Shown here: positions 25,017-38,198 of the stretch, piece by piece
Position numbering within the stretch: the stretch's first letter is position 1
Layout of the letters: each line of letters starts with the position of its first letter
Source: Mycobacterium sp. shizuoka-1
GTDB taxonomy: Bacteria; Actinomycetota; Actinomycetes; Mycobacteriales; Mycobacteriaceae
Assembly (NCBI RefSeq): GCF_002723835.1
Contig: NZ_BEWG01000025.1
Coordinates: 62,001-126,000 of the forward strand
Length of the DNA: 64,000 nucleotides
Reading direction: 5' to 3'
Made by a program: the position numbers and the translations under genes
The notes under the pieces: generated by a model
What the model was told of the DNA's origin: nothing
What the model saw: the letters and a program-made list of their open reading frames with translations, nothing else
The model's database searches: none

Positions 25017-25349
25017 GTGACCGGAGCATCGCTTTTCCACAGGGTCCTCGATTGGCTGCGCGGCGGCTATCCGCACGGGGTGCCGGGGCCCGACCGGGTG
25101 CCGCTGCTGGCACTGCTGCGCAACACCCCGCTCAGTGAGGACGAGATCAAGGAGATCGTGCGCGAGATCTCGGCGCAGGAGTCGCAGGCACCCGCCGGCC
25201 ACGAGATCGACCGCGACGAGATCGAGCACTTCATCGCCGACCATATCCACCACGACGCCGGCCCGGAGAACGTCAAGCGGGTGGCGGCGACGCTGGCCGC
25301 CGCCGGGTGGCCGCTGGCCGGCGTCGACGAGGACGCGGTCAGCGACTGA
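25017..25349 (+). CDS. DUF3349 family protein
   Basis: A 110-residue acidic helical protein matching mycobacterial DUF3349 (Rv3046c type). Recognisable parts are VLDWLRGGYPHGVPGPDRVPLLALL, LSEDEIKEIV and the C-terminal VKRVAATLAAAGWPLAGVD. The function is unknown. Its TGA is immediately followed by the complementary stop of adhC (TGATCA), so the two genes converge with no spacer. This order matches Rv3046c-Rv3045. Confidence 0.85.
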   Translation: MTGASLFHRVLDWLRGGYPHGVPGPDRVPLLALLRNTPLSEDEIKEIVREISAQESQAPAGHEIDRDEIEHFIADHIHHDAGPENVKRVAATLAAAGWPLAGVDEDAVSD

Positions 25350-26399
25350 TCAGCCGCGCAGCGATTCGGTGTTGATCACGAAGCGGTAGCGCACGTCGCT
25401 GGCCAGCACCCGTTCGTAGGCCTCGTTGATGTACTCCGGCTCGATGATCTCGATCTCCGGGGCGACGCCGTGCTCGGCGCAGAAGTCCAGCATCTCCTGG
25501 GTTTCGGCGATACCGCCGATCATCGAACCGGACAGGCTGCGACGCCCGCCTGCCAGCGGGAACACCGGCACGGCCATCGGCTTCTCGGGGATGCCGAGTT
25601 CGACCAGCGTGCCGTCGACGGCCAGCAGGCCCAGGTACTTGCCCATGTCCAGGTTCGCCGACACCGTGTTCAGGATCAGGTCGAACTGGCCGGACAGCGT
25701 CTTGAAGGTGGCGGGATCGCTGGTGGCGTAGTAGGCGTCGGCGCCCAGGCGCAGGCCGTCTTCCATCTTCTTCAGCGATTGACTCAGCACGGTCACCTCG
25801 GCGCCCATCGCATGGGCGAGCTTGACACCCATGTGGCCGAGGCCGCCCAGGCCGATGACGGCGACCTTCTTGCCGGGGCCCGCGTTCCAGTGCCGAAGCG
25901 GTGAATACAGCGTGATGCCCGCGCACAGCAGCGGAGCCGCGGCGTCGAGGCCGACACCCTCGGGGATGCGCAGGACGTAGTTCTCGTCGACCACGATCTC
26001 GCCGCTGTAGCCGCCGTAGGTGGGCGCGCCGTCGCGTCCGACGGCGTTGTAGGTACCGACCATCCCGGTGCCGGTGCAGTACTGCTCCAGGCCGGCCTTG
26101 CAGTTGTCACACTCGCGGCAGGAATCGACGAAACAGCCGACGCCGACGCGGTCGCCCACCTGGTATTTGGTGACCTCGCTGCCGACCTCGGTGACCACGC
26201 CGGCGATCTCGTGGCCGGGTACGACGGGGTAATTCGGCTGTCCCCATTCGGCTTTCACGGTGTGGATGTCGGAGTGGCAGATGCCCGCGAAATGGATGTC
26301 GAACCGGACATCGTGCGGGCCCACGTCGCGGCGGGTGATGGTGGTCTTGGCCAGCGGATCCGTGGCGGATGTGGCGGCGTATGCGGAAACTGTGCTCAT
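25350..26399 (-). CDS. adhC: NADP-dependent zinc alcohol dehydrogenase AdhC
   Basis: A 349-residue medium-chain dehydrogenase. Catalytic-zinc ligands appear in AGICHSDIH and PGHEIAG. The structural-zinc cysteines sit in [17 protein letters not shown], and the Rossmann loop [11 protein letters not shown] is near residue 180. The family reduces aldehydes, often cinnamyl-type, with NADPH. The orthologue is Rv3045. It sits beside the fecB-type gene, as in M. tuberculosis. Confidence 0.93.
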   Translation of the reverse strand: MSTVSAYAATSATDPLAKTTITRRDVGPHDVRFDIHFAGICHSDIHTVKAEWGQPNYPVVPGHEIAGVVTEVGSEVTKYQVGDRVGVGCFVDSCRECDNCKAGLEQYCTGTGMVGTYNAVGRDGAPTYGGYSGEIVVDENYVLRIPEGVGLDAAAPLLCAGITLYSPLRHWNAGPGKKVAVIGLGGLGHMGVKLAHAMGAEVTVLSQSLKKMEDGLRLGADAYYATSDPATFKTLSGQFDLILNTVSANLDMGKYLGLLAVDGTLVELGIPEKPMAVPVFPLAGGRRSLSGSMIGGIAETQEMLDFCAEHGVAPEIEIIEPEYINEAYERVLASDVRYRFVINTESLRG

Positions 26400-26523
26400 C
26401 GTTGTCCTCGTGTTGGCGTTTCAGGCAGCACTGATCGACTCAGTCGACAAAAGTTAGGTGTCGCGACGCTGCGACCAACAGGAATAACCCGGGGCGGTGG
26501 GTGCCTAATCCCGCGTGAGAGAT

Positions 26524-26799
26524 TTATAACCCGGGCGCGCGGATTCCGCCGTTGAAGGACAGCCGCTGATAGCTGACCACCCCGGCCAGCGTGTACGGGT
26601 CGCGCCGGGTCATGTCCTCGGCGTCCTCGACGCTGATGTCGGCGGTGATCAGCACCCCACCGGATCCGTCGTCCTGGCGCCCAGCCAGCAGCAGACGCCC
26701 GGCGGCGACCTCCTCGTTCAGCCAGGCCAGGTGGGCGGGCCGAGTCTGGTCGACGACGTCGAGTGGCTTCTCGTAGGTGATGGTCAGCACATGGAACAC
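26524..26799 (-). CDS. YciI-like protein
   Basis: A 91-residue ferredoxin-like-fold protein of the YciI/YCII type: HVLTITYEKPLDVVDQTRPAHLAWLNEEVAAGRLLLAG, then GVLITADISVEDAEDMTRRDPY. The His in PAHLAWL and the Asp in RDPY are the positions proposed as active in YciI proteins. The GTG at 26799 is the only sensible start. It lies 52 nt downstream of fecB on the same strand and may be in its transcript. No specific reaction can be assigned. Confidence 0.8.
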   Translation of the reverse strand: MFHVLTITYEKPLDVVDQTRPAHLAWLNEEVAAGRLLLAGRQDDGSGGVLITADISVEDAEDMTRRDPYTLAGVVSYQRLSFNGGIRAPGL

Positions 26800-26851
26800 A
26801 AGGCGTGACGGTACACGGGCTGTCCGGCACCGGCGGTGCGGCAATCTCGAC

Positions 26852-31114
<4,263 letters not shown>

Positions 31115-31115
<1 letters not shown>

Positions 31116-31169
31116 GCGATTTCGGCGCGGAAACCGCCGCTGAGCGAACGTTTGCGCGCCGAAATCGCT
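31115..31169. terminator. Perfect 15-bp inverted repeat between convergent genes
   Basis: AGCGATTTCGGCGCG (31115-31129) and CGCGCCGAAATCGCT (31155-31169) are perfectly complementary around a 25-nt loop. The arms run from the last base of the serB2 stop into the stop of the facing MocR gene. It is probably a bidirectional terminator. The sequence resembles repeat hairpins recurring in fast-growing mycobacteria, which I recall but cannot check here. Confidence 0.75.
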
Positions 31170-32613
31170 AGATCACCACGGCCGTGGTTTCGGGGGTGGC
31201 CGATCCGGTGATGCTGCGCCATGCCCGGCCGAGCAGTTCGATGGCCTCGGTCAGCTCGTGCTCGGGCAGCGCGAACGGTATCCGGACGAACCGCTCCAGC
31301 GTGCCGTCGACACCGAAGCGTGGGCCCGGGGGCAACTCGACTCCCAGCCGGGAGGCCGACGCGCACATCGCCGAGCTGACCGGGGCGGGCAGTTGCACCC
31401 ACATCGACATGCCGCCGGTTCCTGGTAGCGGCCGCCACTCGGGGAGATGGTCGGCGATCAGGTCGAGCAGCAGGGCCCGCCTGCCGCGCAGGATCTCTCG
31501 TCGTTCGGGCAGGACATCCTCGGCGCGTTCGGTGAGAAGCCATGCGGCAGCCAGCTGTTCGATCATCGAGGTGCCCAGGTCGATCGACGGGCGCAGTGCG
31601 CGAATGGTGGCCAGCACGTTCGGTTCGGCCCGGATCCAGCCGATGCGCATACCGCCCCAGAACGACTTCGACATCGACCCGATCGTGATCAGCAGGTCGG
31701 TGCGCGAGGTCATCGACGCGGCCACCGGCGGGGGCACCGGCTCGTCGAGCCAGATGTCGGTCATGGTCTCGTCGATCACTGTGCGGGTGCGGGTCTCGGC
31801 GATGATGTCGGATAATCGCTTGCGATCCGCCGCCGGCATCGAGAACCCTGTCGGATTGTGATTGTCGGTTACCAAGTAGGCCAGGGTCGGAGCGAGTTGG
31901 CGCACGGCGGCGTGTATCGCGTCGAGTTCCCAACCCTCCCTTGTCATTGCGACGGGCACCGGCCGTGCGCCTGCGGTGCCGATCGCGGTGAGCACGCCGT
32001 GGTAGGTGGGCTGCTCGACGAGCACCCGATCGCCGGGCTGAACGTAGGTCGCCAGGATCAACGCGATGGCGTGCTGCGCGCCGCTGGTCACCATGATCTG
32101 GTCCGCGGTGGTGGAAAGTCCTCGGGCGCAATAGCGTTCGGCGATCGCCGTGCGGAAGGCCAGCAGCCCGCGCATGTCGTGACCGGTCTGCTGCAGATAG
32201 GTGGCGGACTGACGGGCGGCTTCGGCGAACGCCTCCTGGACCGCGCTGGCCGGTGCGGCCAGGGCTGCTTCGGCCAGATTGATCCTGGCCGGGGTGTCGC
32301 TTCGCGCGGGTTCGGCCGCGTGGGGGAGGGCGACCGTGCTGCGCGCTCCGCGACGGGCGTGCAGGTAGCCGGACTCGCCCAGCTCGGTGTAGGCGGCGGT
32401 GACCGTGGTGCGGGACACCCGCAGCGCGTCGGCCAGCGCGCGCTCGCTGGGCAGCCGGGCGCCGACCGGCAACCGGCCGTCGACGATCAGCATCCGCAGC
32501 GCGTCGGCCAGCGCCTGGTAGGTGGGGCCACTACGACTGGATGTCCGCCAGTTGCCCAGTTCGCGGGCCAAAAGCTCCGGATCCAGGGCCCGGGCCGTCA
32601 ATGTCGTCGCCAT
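31168..32613 (-). CDS. MocR/YczR-type regulator (GntR HTH plus aminotransferase fold)
   Basis: A 481-residue regulator. The winged helix of the GntR type lies near residues 30-95 (LPVGARLPSERALADALRVSRTTVTAAYTELG), followed by a fold-type I aminotransferase domain whose PLP lysine is in SMSKSFWGGMRIGW. The domain binds PLP as effector rather than acting metabolically. ATG 32613 is chosen because repeats begin 3 nt upstream and nothing conserved precedes it. It is divergent from a small protein and a YczE-type membrane gene, the arrangement known for YczR-YczE. Confidence 0.88.
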   Translation of the reverse strand: MATTLTARALDPELLARELGNWRTSSRSGPTYQALADALRMLIVDGRLPVGARLPSERALADALRVSRTTVTAAYTELGESGYLHARRGARSTVALPHAAEPARSDTPARINLAEAALAAPASAVQEAFAEAARQSATYLQQTGHDMRGLLAFRTAIAERYCARGLSTTADQIMVTSGAQHAIALILATYVQPGDRVLVEQPTYHGVLTAIGTAGARPVPVAMTREGWELDAIHAAVRQLAPTLAYLVTDNHNPTGFSMPAADRKRLSDIIAETRTRTVIDETMTDIWLDEPVPPPVAASMTSRTDLLITIGSMSKSFWGGMRIGWIRAEPNVLATIRALRPSIDLGTSMIEQLAAAWLLTERAEDVLPERREILRGRRALLLDLIADHLPEWRPLPGTGGMSMWVQLPAPVSSAMCASASRLGVELPPGPRFGVDGTLERFVRIPFALPEHELTEAIELLGRAWRSITGSATPETTAVVI

Positions 32614-32615
32614 TT

Positions 32616-32658
32616 GCAAGCCAGTATGGGCCAACTGGCTATTGATCGGCAAGCCAGT
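32616..32658. promoter_or_regulatory. Direct and inverted repeats, probable MocR operator
   Basis: GCAAGCCAGT occurs at 32616-32625 and 32649-32658 (33-nt period), and the inverted copy AACTGGCT lies between them at 32633-32640. MocR regulators characteristically bind spaced repeats next to divergent target genes, which fits this position. Confidence 0.65.
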
Positions 32659-32678
32659 CACTCGGAAGCATGGATGTC

Positions 32679-32846
32679 ATGAGTACTTGGTTCTCTCGAG
32701 TGGCCCAGCGGCTGGCGGCCATGCTGGACGCCCATAACGGCCCGTGGAATCCGACGACGACCGGCTGGGACGACGTCGACGCCGACGCCCGCCGGCTGCG
32801 CGCCGACCTCGACGCCCTGCGCGTCCGCTTCTCCGACCATCGGTGA
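32679..32846 (+). CDS. 55-residue small protein coupled to the YczE-like gene
   Basis: Begins STWFSRVAQRLAAMLDAH and ends with an amphipathic charged helix (DADARRLRADLDALRVRF). The ATG at 32679 has GGAAG about 10 nt upstream; an ATG at 32670 is an alternative. Its TGA overlaps the GTG of the YczE-like gene in GTGA, so the two are translationally coupled and share the operator repeats. The N-terminal helix could lie on a membrane. No known family was recognised. Confidence 0.6.
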   Translation: MSTWFSRVAQRLAAMLDAHNGPWNPTTTGWDDVDADARRLRADLDALRVRFSDHR

Positions 32847-33556
32847 GGGCGGCACTGCGCGGCAGCGCACTGCTGACCGGACTGGCCTGTTACGGCTTCT
32901 CGATGGCCATGATGGTGCGGGCCGGGCTCGGGCTGGACCCATGGGACGTGTTCCACCAGGGCCTGACCCGGCATACTCCGATGACCATCGGGGTGGCCTC
33001 GGCGGTGGTCGGCATCGTCGTGCTGCTGTTGTGGATCCCGCTGCGGAACAAGCCCGGCATCGGCACCATCGCCAACGTCATCGTCATCGCGGTGACCGTC
33101 GACGCCGGTCTGGCCGTGCTTTCCGCGCCGGAGTCGATGCCCGCCCGCATCGCGCTGATGCTTGCGGCGGTGGTCCTCAACGCGGTGGCCACGGTGCTGT
33201 ACGTGGGTGCCGGGCTCGGGCCCGGTCCGCGCGACGGACTGATGACGGGATTGGTTGCCCGCAGCGGCCTTTCGGTGCGTCTGGTGCGTACCACGATCGA
33301 GGCCACCGTGCTGGGCGCGGGCTGGCTGCTGGGCGGCAGTGTCGGCGTCGGGACGGTCATCTACGCATTCGGGATCGGGCCGATGGTCCAGCTGGTGTTG
33401 CGGCTGACCCCCGGGCCGGTGCTGGCGGTCAGCGGCTGGGCCCACATCGTCGGACACGGCGGAAAACGCGGCGACCCCGCACGTACGAACCGGGCTGAAT
33501 GCGGCACGATGGTGCAGTGCCCGACGCCGCCGACGAGGTCGACCCCGACCTGCTGA
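32843..33556 (+). CDS. YczE/YyaS/YitT-type integral membrane protein
   Basis: A 237-residue membrane protein with about five hydrophobic segments and the family pattern GLGLDPWDVFHQGLTRHTPMTIGVASAVVG near the N-terminus, then GAGLGPGPRDGLMTG. YczE proteins are thought to move an unknown small molecule under a divergent MocR regulator, exactly the arrangement here. The last 30 residues lie in the 5' part of the following ABC gene, and their non-hydrophobic composition suggests they are not conserved. Confidence 0.8.
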   Translation: MRAALRGSALLTGLACYGFSMAMMVRAGLGLDPWDVFHQGLTRHTPMTIGVASAVVGIVVLLLWIPLRNKPGIGTIANVIVIAVTVDAGLAVLSAPESMPARIALMLAAVVLNAVATVLYVGAGLGPGPRDGLMTGLVARSGLSVRLVRTTIEATVLGAGWLLGGSVGVGTVIYAFGIGPMVQLVLRLTPGPVLAVSGWAHIVGHGGKRGDPARTNRAECGTMVQCPTPPTRSTPTC

Positions 33557-34356
33557 TCGACTTCCGGAAAGTCTCGCTGCGCCGCGGGGGACGGGTCCTG
33601 GTCGGGCCCATCACCTGGCAGGTCGAACTAGACGAGCGTTGGGTGGTGATCGGACCCAACGGCGCGGGCAAGACCTCGCTGCTGCGCATCGCGGCCGCGA
33701 TGGAATACCCGTCGTCGGGCACGGCGTACGTGCTCGGTGAGCGGCTGGGCCGGGTGGACATGTCCGAACTGCGGCAGCGGGTCGGGCTCAGCAGCTCCGC
33801 GCTGTCCCAGCGAGTGCCCGACGACGAAGTGGTCCGCGACCTCGTCGTCTCGGCCGGCTACGCCGTGCTGGGCCGGTGGCGGGAGGACTACGAGGCGGTC
33901 GACTACGCCCAGGCCGTCGACATGCTGGAGAGCGTCGGCGCCGAACACCTCGCCGAGCGGGTCTACGGAACGCTGTCGGAAGGCGAACGCAAACGGGTGC
34001 TGATCGCACGCTCGCTGATGACCGACCCCGAACTGCTGCTGCTGGACGAACCCGCGGCCGGGCTCGACCTCGGCGGCCGGGAGGAACTGGTGGCCCGGCT
34101 GGCCGATCTGGCCGCCGACCCGGACGCGCCGGCGCTGGTGCTGGTCACCCACCATGTCGAAGAGATCCCGCCCGGCTTCAGCCACTGCCTGATCCTGTCC
34201 GAGGGCCAGGTGGTGGCCGCCGGGCTGCTGCATGACACGCTGACAGCGGAAAACCTGTCCACCGCGTTCGGGCAATCGATCGCGCTGGACACCATCGACG
34301 GCCGCTACTTCGCCCGGCGGGTGCGCAGTCGCGCGGCCCACAGGAGGCGTTTGTGA
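33517..34356 (+). CDS. ABC transporter ATP-binding protein (Rv3041c-type)
   Basis: A 279-residue ATPase: Walker A GPNGAGKTS near residue 47, signature LSEGERKRV near 155, Walker B LLLLDEPAAGLD near 175 and the switch His in LVTHHVEEIP. No permease gene is adjacent, so it may be a soluble ABC protein or act with an unlinked partner. The GTG at 33517 is preferred to an ATG 18 nt upstream because CACGAT lies 6 nt before it. It overlaps the end of the YczE-like gene by 40 nt. Confidence 0.88.
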   Translation: MPDAADEVDPDLLIDFRKVSLRRGGRVLVGPITWQVELDERWVVIGPNGAGKTSLLRIAAAMEYPSSGTAYVLGERLGRVDMSELRQRVGLSSSALSQRVPDDEVVRDLVVSAGYAVLGRWREDYEAVDYAQAVDMLESVGAEHLAERVYGTLSEGERKRVLIARSLMTDPELLLLDEPAAGLDLGGREELVARLADLAADPDAPALVLVTHHVEEIPPGFSHCLILSEGQVVAAGLLHDTLTAENLSTAFGQSIALDTIDGRYFARRVRSRAAHRRRL

Positions 34357-34408
34357 CCTCGAGTCGACGATGCGGGCCGAGGGACGAGGTCCGGGGAGGA
34401 GCGAGCAC

Positions 34409-35236
34409 ATGACCGGGGACAAACCCGAACCGCTGCCGGTTCGTCCGGCCGCGACGGTCATGTTGATCCGGGACACACACGAGGTCGGTGTCGAGGTCTT
34501 TCTGATGCGCAGGCACCGCGCGATGGAGTTCGCCGGCGGGGTGATGGTGTTTCCCGGCGGCGGGGTCGACGACCGCGACCGCAACTCCGACATCGCCTGG
34601 TACGGCCCGGCGCCGCAGTGGTGGGCGGACCGGTTCGGCATCGACGCCGACCTCGCCGAGGCGCTGGTCTGTGCCGCGGCTCGCGAGACGTTCGAGGAAT
34701 CCGGGGTGTTGTTCGCCGGGCCCGCCGAAGACCCCGACGGCATCGTCGCCGACGCGTCGATCTACCACGGTGCCCGCGCTGCGCTGGTGGACCGCAGCCT
34801 GTCGTTCTCGGAGTTCCTGCGCCGCGAGAACCTGGTGCTGCGCGCGGACCTGTTGCGGCCCTGGGCCAACTGGGTCACGCCCGAAGAAGAGCGCACCCGC
34901 CGCTACGACACCTACTTCTTCGTCGGTGCGCTGCCGCACGGTCAACGCGCCGACGGCCTCAACACCGAATCGGACCAGGCCGACTGGACCAGTCCGGAGG
35001 CCGCGATCGAGGATTTCGCGCAGGGCCGGTCCTTCCTGCTGCCGCCGACGTGGACCCAGCTGGACTCGTTGGCCGGTCGCACTGTCGACGAGGTGTTGAC
35101 CCTGGAGCGCCAGATCGTGGTTGTGCAGCCCAATCTCGCGGTCCGCGAAGGCAACTGGGAGATCGAGTTCTTCAACAGCGACCGTTACAACGCCGCCCGT
35201 AACCGCCGCAGCCCGGCGGGTTACGGCGGTGACTGA
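34409..35236 (+). CDS. Nudix hydrolase, NUDT19-like (Rv3040c-type)
   Basis: A 275-residue Nudix protein. The Nudix box is split: [12 protein letters not shown] is separated from the metal-binding [15 protein letters not shown] by about 45 residues, as in NUDT19/CoA-pyrophosphatase-like members. The substrate is probably a nucleoside diphosphate derivative or CoA ester; the neighbouring enoyl-CoA hydratase favours acyl-CoA, which is inference. GGGGAGGAGC precedes the ATG. The gene lies directly upstream of echA17. Confidence 0.85.
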   Translation: MTGDKPEPLPVRPAATVMLIRDTHEVGVEVFLMRRHRAMEFAGGVMVFPGGGVDDRDRNSDIAWYGPAPQWWADRFGIDADLAEALVCAAARETFEESGVLFAGPAEDPDGIVADASIYHGARAALVDRSLSFSEFLRRENLVLRADLLRPWANWVTPEEERTRRYDTYFFVGALPHGQRADGLNTESDQADWTSPEAAIEDFAQGRSFLLPPTWTQLDSLAGRTVDEVLTLERQIVVVQPNLAVREGNWEIEFFNSDRYNAARNRRSPAGYGGD

Positions 35237-35237
35237 C

Positions 35238-35951
35238 ATGCGCGAGTTCGTCAGCATCCACGTCGGCGAGCAGCATCCCGGCGTCGGCGTGTTGCTGGTG
35301 TCGCGGCCGCCGACCAACGCCCTGACCCGGCAGACCTACCGGGAGCTCATCGACGCCGCCGCCGAGGTGGGACACCGCACCGACGTCGCGACGGTGATCC
35401 TGTTCGGCGGGCACGAGATTTTCTCCGCCGGTGACGACGTCCCCGAGTTGCGCACCCTCAACCGCCAGGAAGCGCAGGCCGCCGACGGGCTGCGCCGACA
35501 GGCGATCGACGCGGTCGCGGCGATCCCCAAGCCCACCGTCGCCGCCATCACCGGCTACGCCCTGGGCGCCGGGCTGACCCTCGCGCTGGCCGCCGACTGG
35601 CGAGTCAGCGGCGACAACGCCAAACTCGGCGCCACCGAGATCCTGGCCGGCCTGGTGCCCGGCGGCGGGGGAGGCCAGCGGCTGGCCCGCGCCATCGGAA
35701 CCGCCCGCGCGAAGGATCTGGCGTTCAGCGGCCGGTTCGTCGACGCCAAGGAGGCGCTGGCGATCGGGCTCATCGACGAGATGGTGGCACCTGACCACGT
35801 CTTCGACGCCGCCGCGGCGTGGGCGGGCCGGTTCGTCGACGCCGCCCCGAGCGCGCTGGCCGGGGCCAAGGCGCTGATCGACGGCCACCTTGACGCCGGT
35901 GAGCAGGCGCAACGCTACGGCGAGGTCTTCGCGGCGGGCGATGGCAGTTAG
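35238..35951 (+). CDS. echA17: Enoyl-CoA hydratase/isomerase family protein EchA17
   Basis: A 237-residue crotonase-fold protein. The oxyanion-hole loops are visible in [13 protein letters not shown] and [20 protein letters not shown]. The catalytic region reads [15 protein letters not shown]; only the first Glu position is clearly acidic, so hydratase activity is likely but not certain. It is somewhat shorter at the C-terminus than Rv3039c. ATG 35238 gives a 1-nt gap after the Nudix stop, while GTG 35229 would overlap it. Confidence 0.88.
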   Translation: MREFVSIHVGEQHPGVGVLLVSRPPTNALTRQTYRELIDAAAEVGHRTDVATVILFGGHEIFSAGDDVPELRTLNRQEAQAADGLRRQAIDAVAAIPKPTVAAITGYALGAGLTLALAADWRVSGDNAKLGATEILAGLVPGGGGGQRLARAIGTARAKDLAFSGRFVDAKEALAIGLIDEMVAPDHVFDAAAAWAGRFVDAAPSALAGAKALIDGHLDAGEQAQRYGEVFAAGDGS

Positions 35952-35954
35952 GCT
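35949..35954 (+). promoter_or_regulatory. -10 hexamer for a leaderless methyltransferase gene
   Basis: TAGGCT, whose TAG is also the stop codon of echA17, lies 6 nt before the ATG at 35961. Confidence 0.55.
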
Positions 35955-35960
35955 GCCCTG

Positions 35961-36959
35961 ATGGACACCAAGGACTCCGGCGCCCTGTCTGATGTCGCGG
36001 GCGACCCCGCTCCGACACCGCACGCGACTGCCGAGCAAGTCGAGGCCGCTCTCAAGGACAGCAAACTCGCCCAGATCCTGTACCACGACTGGGAGGCGGA
36101 GAGCTACGACGACAAGTGGTCGATCTCGTACGACAAACGCTGTGTGGACTACGCCCGCAACCTGTTCGACGCGACCGTGCCGCCCGAGGAACTGCGCGAA
36201 CTGCCCTATGACCGGGCGCTGGAGCTCGGCTGCGGTAGCGGCTTCTTCCTGCTGAACCTGATTCAGGCCGGGGTGGCCCGACGCGGCTCGGTCACCGACC
36301 TGTCGCCCGGCATGGTCAAGGTCGCCACCCGCAATGGCCAGAACCTGGGCCTGGACATCGACGGCCGGGTCGCCGACGCCGAGGGCGTGCCCTACGAGGA
36401 CGACACATTCGACCTCGTCGTCGGTCACGCGGTGCTGCACCACATTCCCGACGTCGAGAAGTCGCTGCGCGAGGTGGTCCGGGTGCTCAAACCGGGCGGC
36501 CGGTTCGTGTTCGCCGGCGAGCCCACCAGCGTGGGTAACACCTACGCCCGCTCGCTGTCGACGCTGACCTGGCGGGTCGCCACCAACGCCACCAAGCTTC
36601 CCGGCCTGCAGGGGTGGCGCCGGCCGCAGACCGAACTCGACGAGTCGTCGCGCGCGGCTGCGCTGGAGGCGGTCGTCGACTTGCACACCTTCGACCCGGC
36701 CGATCTCGAGGCCATGGCCCGCAATGCCGGCGCAGTCGACGTGTCGACCGCGACGACGGAGTTCACCGCCGCGATGCTGGGCTGGCCGCTGCGCACCTTC
36801 GAGGCCGCGGTACCCCCCGGCAAGCTGGGCTGGGGCTGGGCGAAGTTCGCGTTCACCAGCTGGATCGGGCTGAGCTGGATCGACGACAACGTCTGGCGCC
36901 GGGTGGTGCCCAAGGGCTGGTATTACAACGTCATGATCACCGGGGTCAAACCGTCCTGA
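35961..36959 (+). CDS. Class I SAM-dependent methyltransferase (Rv3038c-type)
   Basis: A 332-residue protein with motif I ALELGCGSGFFLLNL near residue 90, an acidic loop at DIDGRVADAEGVPYEDDTFDLVV, and HAVLHHIPDVEKSLREVVRVLKPGG. The C-terminal third has Trp-rich segments (WSWIDDNVW-like) that may bind a large acceptor. The gene lies in the region associated with methylglucose lipopolysaccharide synthesis, so a polysaccharide or lipid acceptor is possible. Confidence 0.86.
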   Translation: MDTKDSGALSDVAGDPAPTPHATAEQVEAALKDSKLAQILYHDWEAESYDDKWSISYDKRCVDYARNLFDATVPPEELRELPYDRALELGCGSGFFLLNLIQAGVARRGSVTDLSPGMVKVATRNGQNLGLDIDGRVADAEGVPYEDDTFDLVVGHAVLHHIPDVEKSLREVVRVLKPGGRFVFAGEPTSVGNTYARSLSTLTWRVATNATKLPGLQGWRRPQTELDESSRAAALEAVVDLHTFDPADLEAMARNAGAVDVSTATTEFTAAMLGWPLRTFEAAVPPGKLGWGWAKFAFTSWIGLSWIDDNVWRRVVPKGWYYNVMITGVKPS

Positions 36960-38146
36960 CCTTCGGGCGCGACGACGTCACCTACCTCACCAGTGCCGAG
37001 GGTGCGGCGGCGCTGGCCGAGGTGGCGGCCTATCCGCTGACCGAGGCCAGCCGCTTGGCCGACATCGCCGCGATCCGCGACCGGTTCGCCGACCGCGCGA
37101 TCGCGCTGATCGAAACCACCTTGCTGCGCCGCAAGGCCGTCACCAAACTCGCCTCGCTGGCCGACGTATCGGGCTGGCTGTTCACCGACGACGCGTTGCA
37201 GCAGGCCACCGCGGCGCCGGTGGCCCGGCACCGGGCCGCCCGGCTGGCCGGTGCGGCGGTGCACGACGCGACCTGCTCGATCGGCACCGAGCTGGCCGCG
37301 CTGCGCACGACCGCGGCCATGCTCGTCGGCAGCGACCTCGACGAGGTCCGGCTGGCGATGGCTCGCCACAACGTGCCCGATGTGGCGCTGTGCCGCGCCG
37401 ACGCCCTGCGACCGATCAGCCGCGACACCGTGGTGGTGCTCGACCCGGCCCGCCGGTCGGGCGGGCGGCGCCGGTTCGACCCACGCGACTACCTGCCGCC
37501 GCTGGACGCGCTGCTCGACGCCTACCGCGGACGGCCGACCGTCGTGAAATGCGCGCCGGGAATCGATTTCGACGCCCTGCAACAGCTGGGCTTCGACGGT
37601 GAGATCGAGGTGACCTCGACCGGCGGATCGGTGCGGGAAGCCTGCCTGTGGTCGGCGGCGCTGGCCGAGCCGGGAGTGCGCCGGCGAGCTTGCGTGCTCG
37701 ACCGCGACGAGGTGGTCACCGACGCCGAGCCCGACGACTGCGTGGCCGGTCCGGCCGGACGGTGGATCGTGGACCCTGACGGCGCGATCGTGCGCGCCGG
37801 ACTGGTCCGGCACTACGCGGCCCGGCACGGTCTGTGGCAGCTCGATCCCGCGATCGCCTATCTCACCGGTGATCAGTTGCCCGCCGGCGTCCGGGGCTTC
37901 GAGGTGCTCGACGAGCTGCCCTTGCGGGACAAGGTGTTGCGCCGAGCGCTCGCGGAACGGGACTGCGGGCAGCTGGAGATCCTGGTGCGCGGGGTGGACG
38001 TCGATCCCGACGCGCTGCGACGGCGGCTGCGGCCCGGTGGGCAGGTGTCGCTGGCGTTGGTGATCACCCGGATCGGCGCGGGCGCGGGTGAACGCACTTC
38101 TGTATTCCTGTGCCGACCATCGGCCCCGGGCGACAAGCGCGGGTAG
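36956..38146 (+). CDS. THUMP-like/SAM-binding domain protein (Rv3037c-type), CTG start
   Basis: A 396-residue protein with a Rossmann-type SAM-binding centre, AVHDATCSIGTELAAL near residue 105, then VGSDLDEVRLAMARHN and VVVLDPARRSGGRR. A C-terminal helical region resembles THUMP-like domains. It may methylate RNA or glycan; Rv3037c has been proposed for methylglucose polysaccharide synthesis. No ATG, GTG or TTG fits the expected N-terminus (LTFGRDDVTYLTS). A CTG lies exactly where a coupled start belongs, overlapping the previous stop as CTGA. Confidence 0.78.
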   Translation: MTFGRDDVTYLTSAEGAAALAEVAAYPLTEASRLADIAAIRDRFADRAIALIETTLLRRKAVTKLASLADVSGWLFTDDALQQATAAPVARHRAARLAGAAVHDATCSIGTELAALRTTAAMLVGSDLDEVRLAMARHNVPDVALCRADALRPISRDTVVVLDPARRSGGRRRFDPRDYLPPLDALLDAYRGRPTVVKCAPGIDFDALQQLGFDGEIEVTSTGGSVREACLWSAALAEPGVRRRACVLDRDEVVTDAEPDDCVAGPAGRWIVDPDGAIVRAGLVRHYAARHGLWQLDPAIAYLTGDQLPAGVRGFEVLDELPLRDKVLRRALAERDCGQLEILVRGVDVDPDALRRRLRPGGQVSLALVITRIGAGAGERTSVFLCRPSAPGDKRG

Positions 38147-38198
38147 GCTGACGGCGACGGCGCCGGTGCCGTCTTCACAGCGCGAGGACGATCGACGA

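Noticed and set aside
34618..35202. Alternative 194-residue frame inside the Nudix gene
   Set aside because: It is Arg/Gly-rich with no domain, while the Nudix frame carries the split Nudix box throughout.
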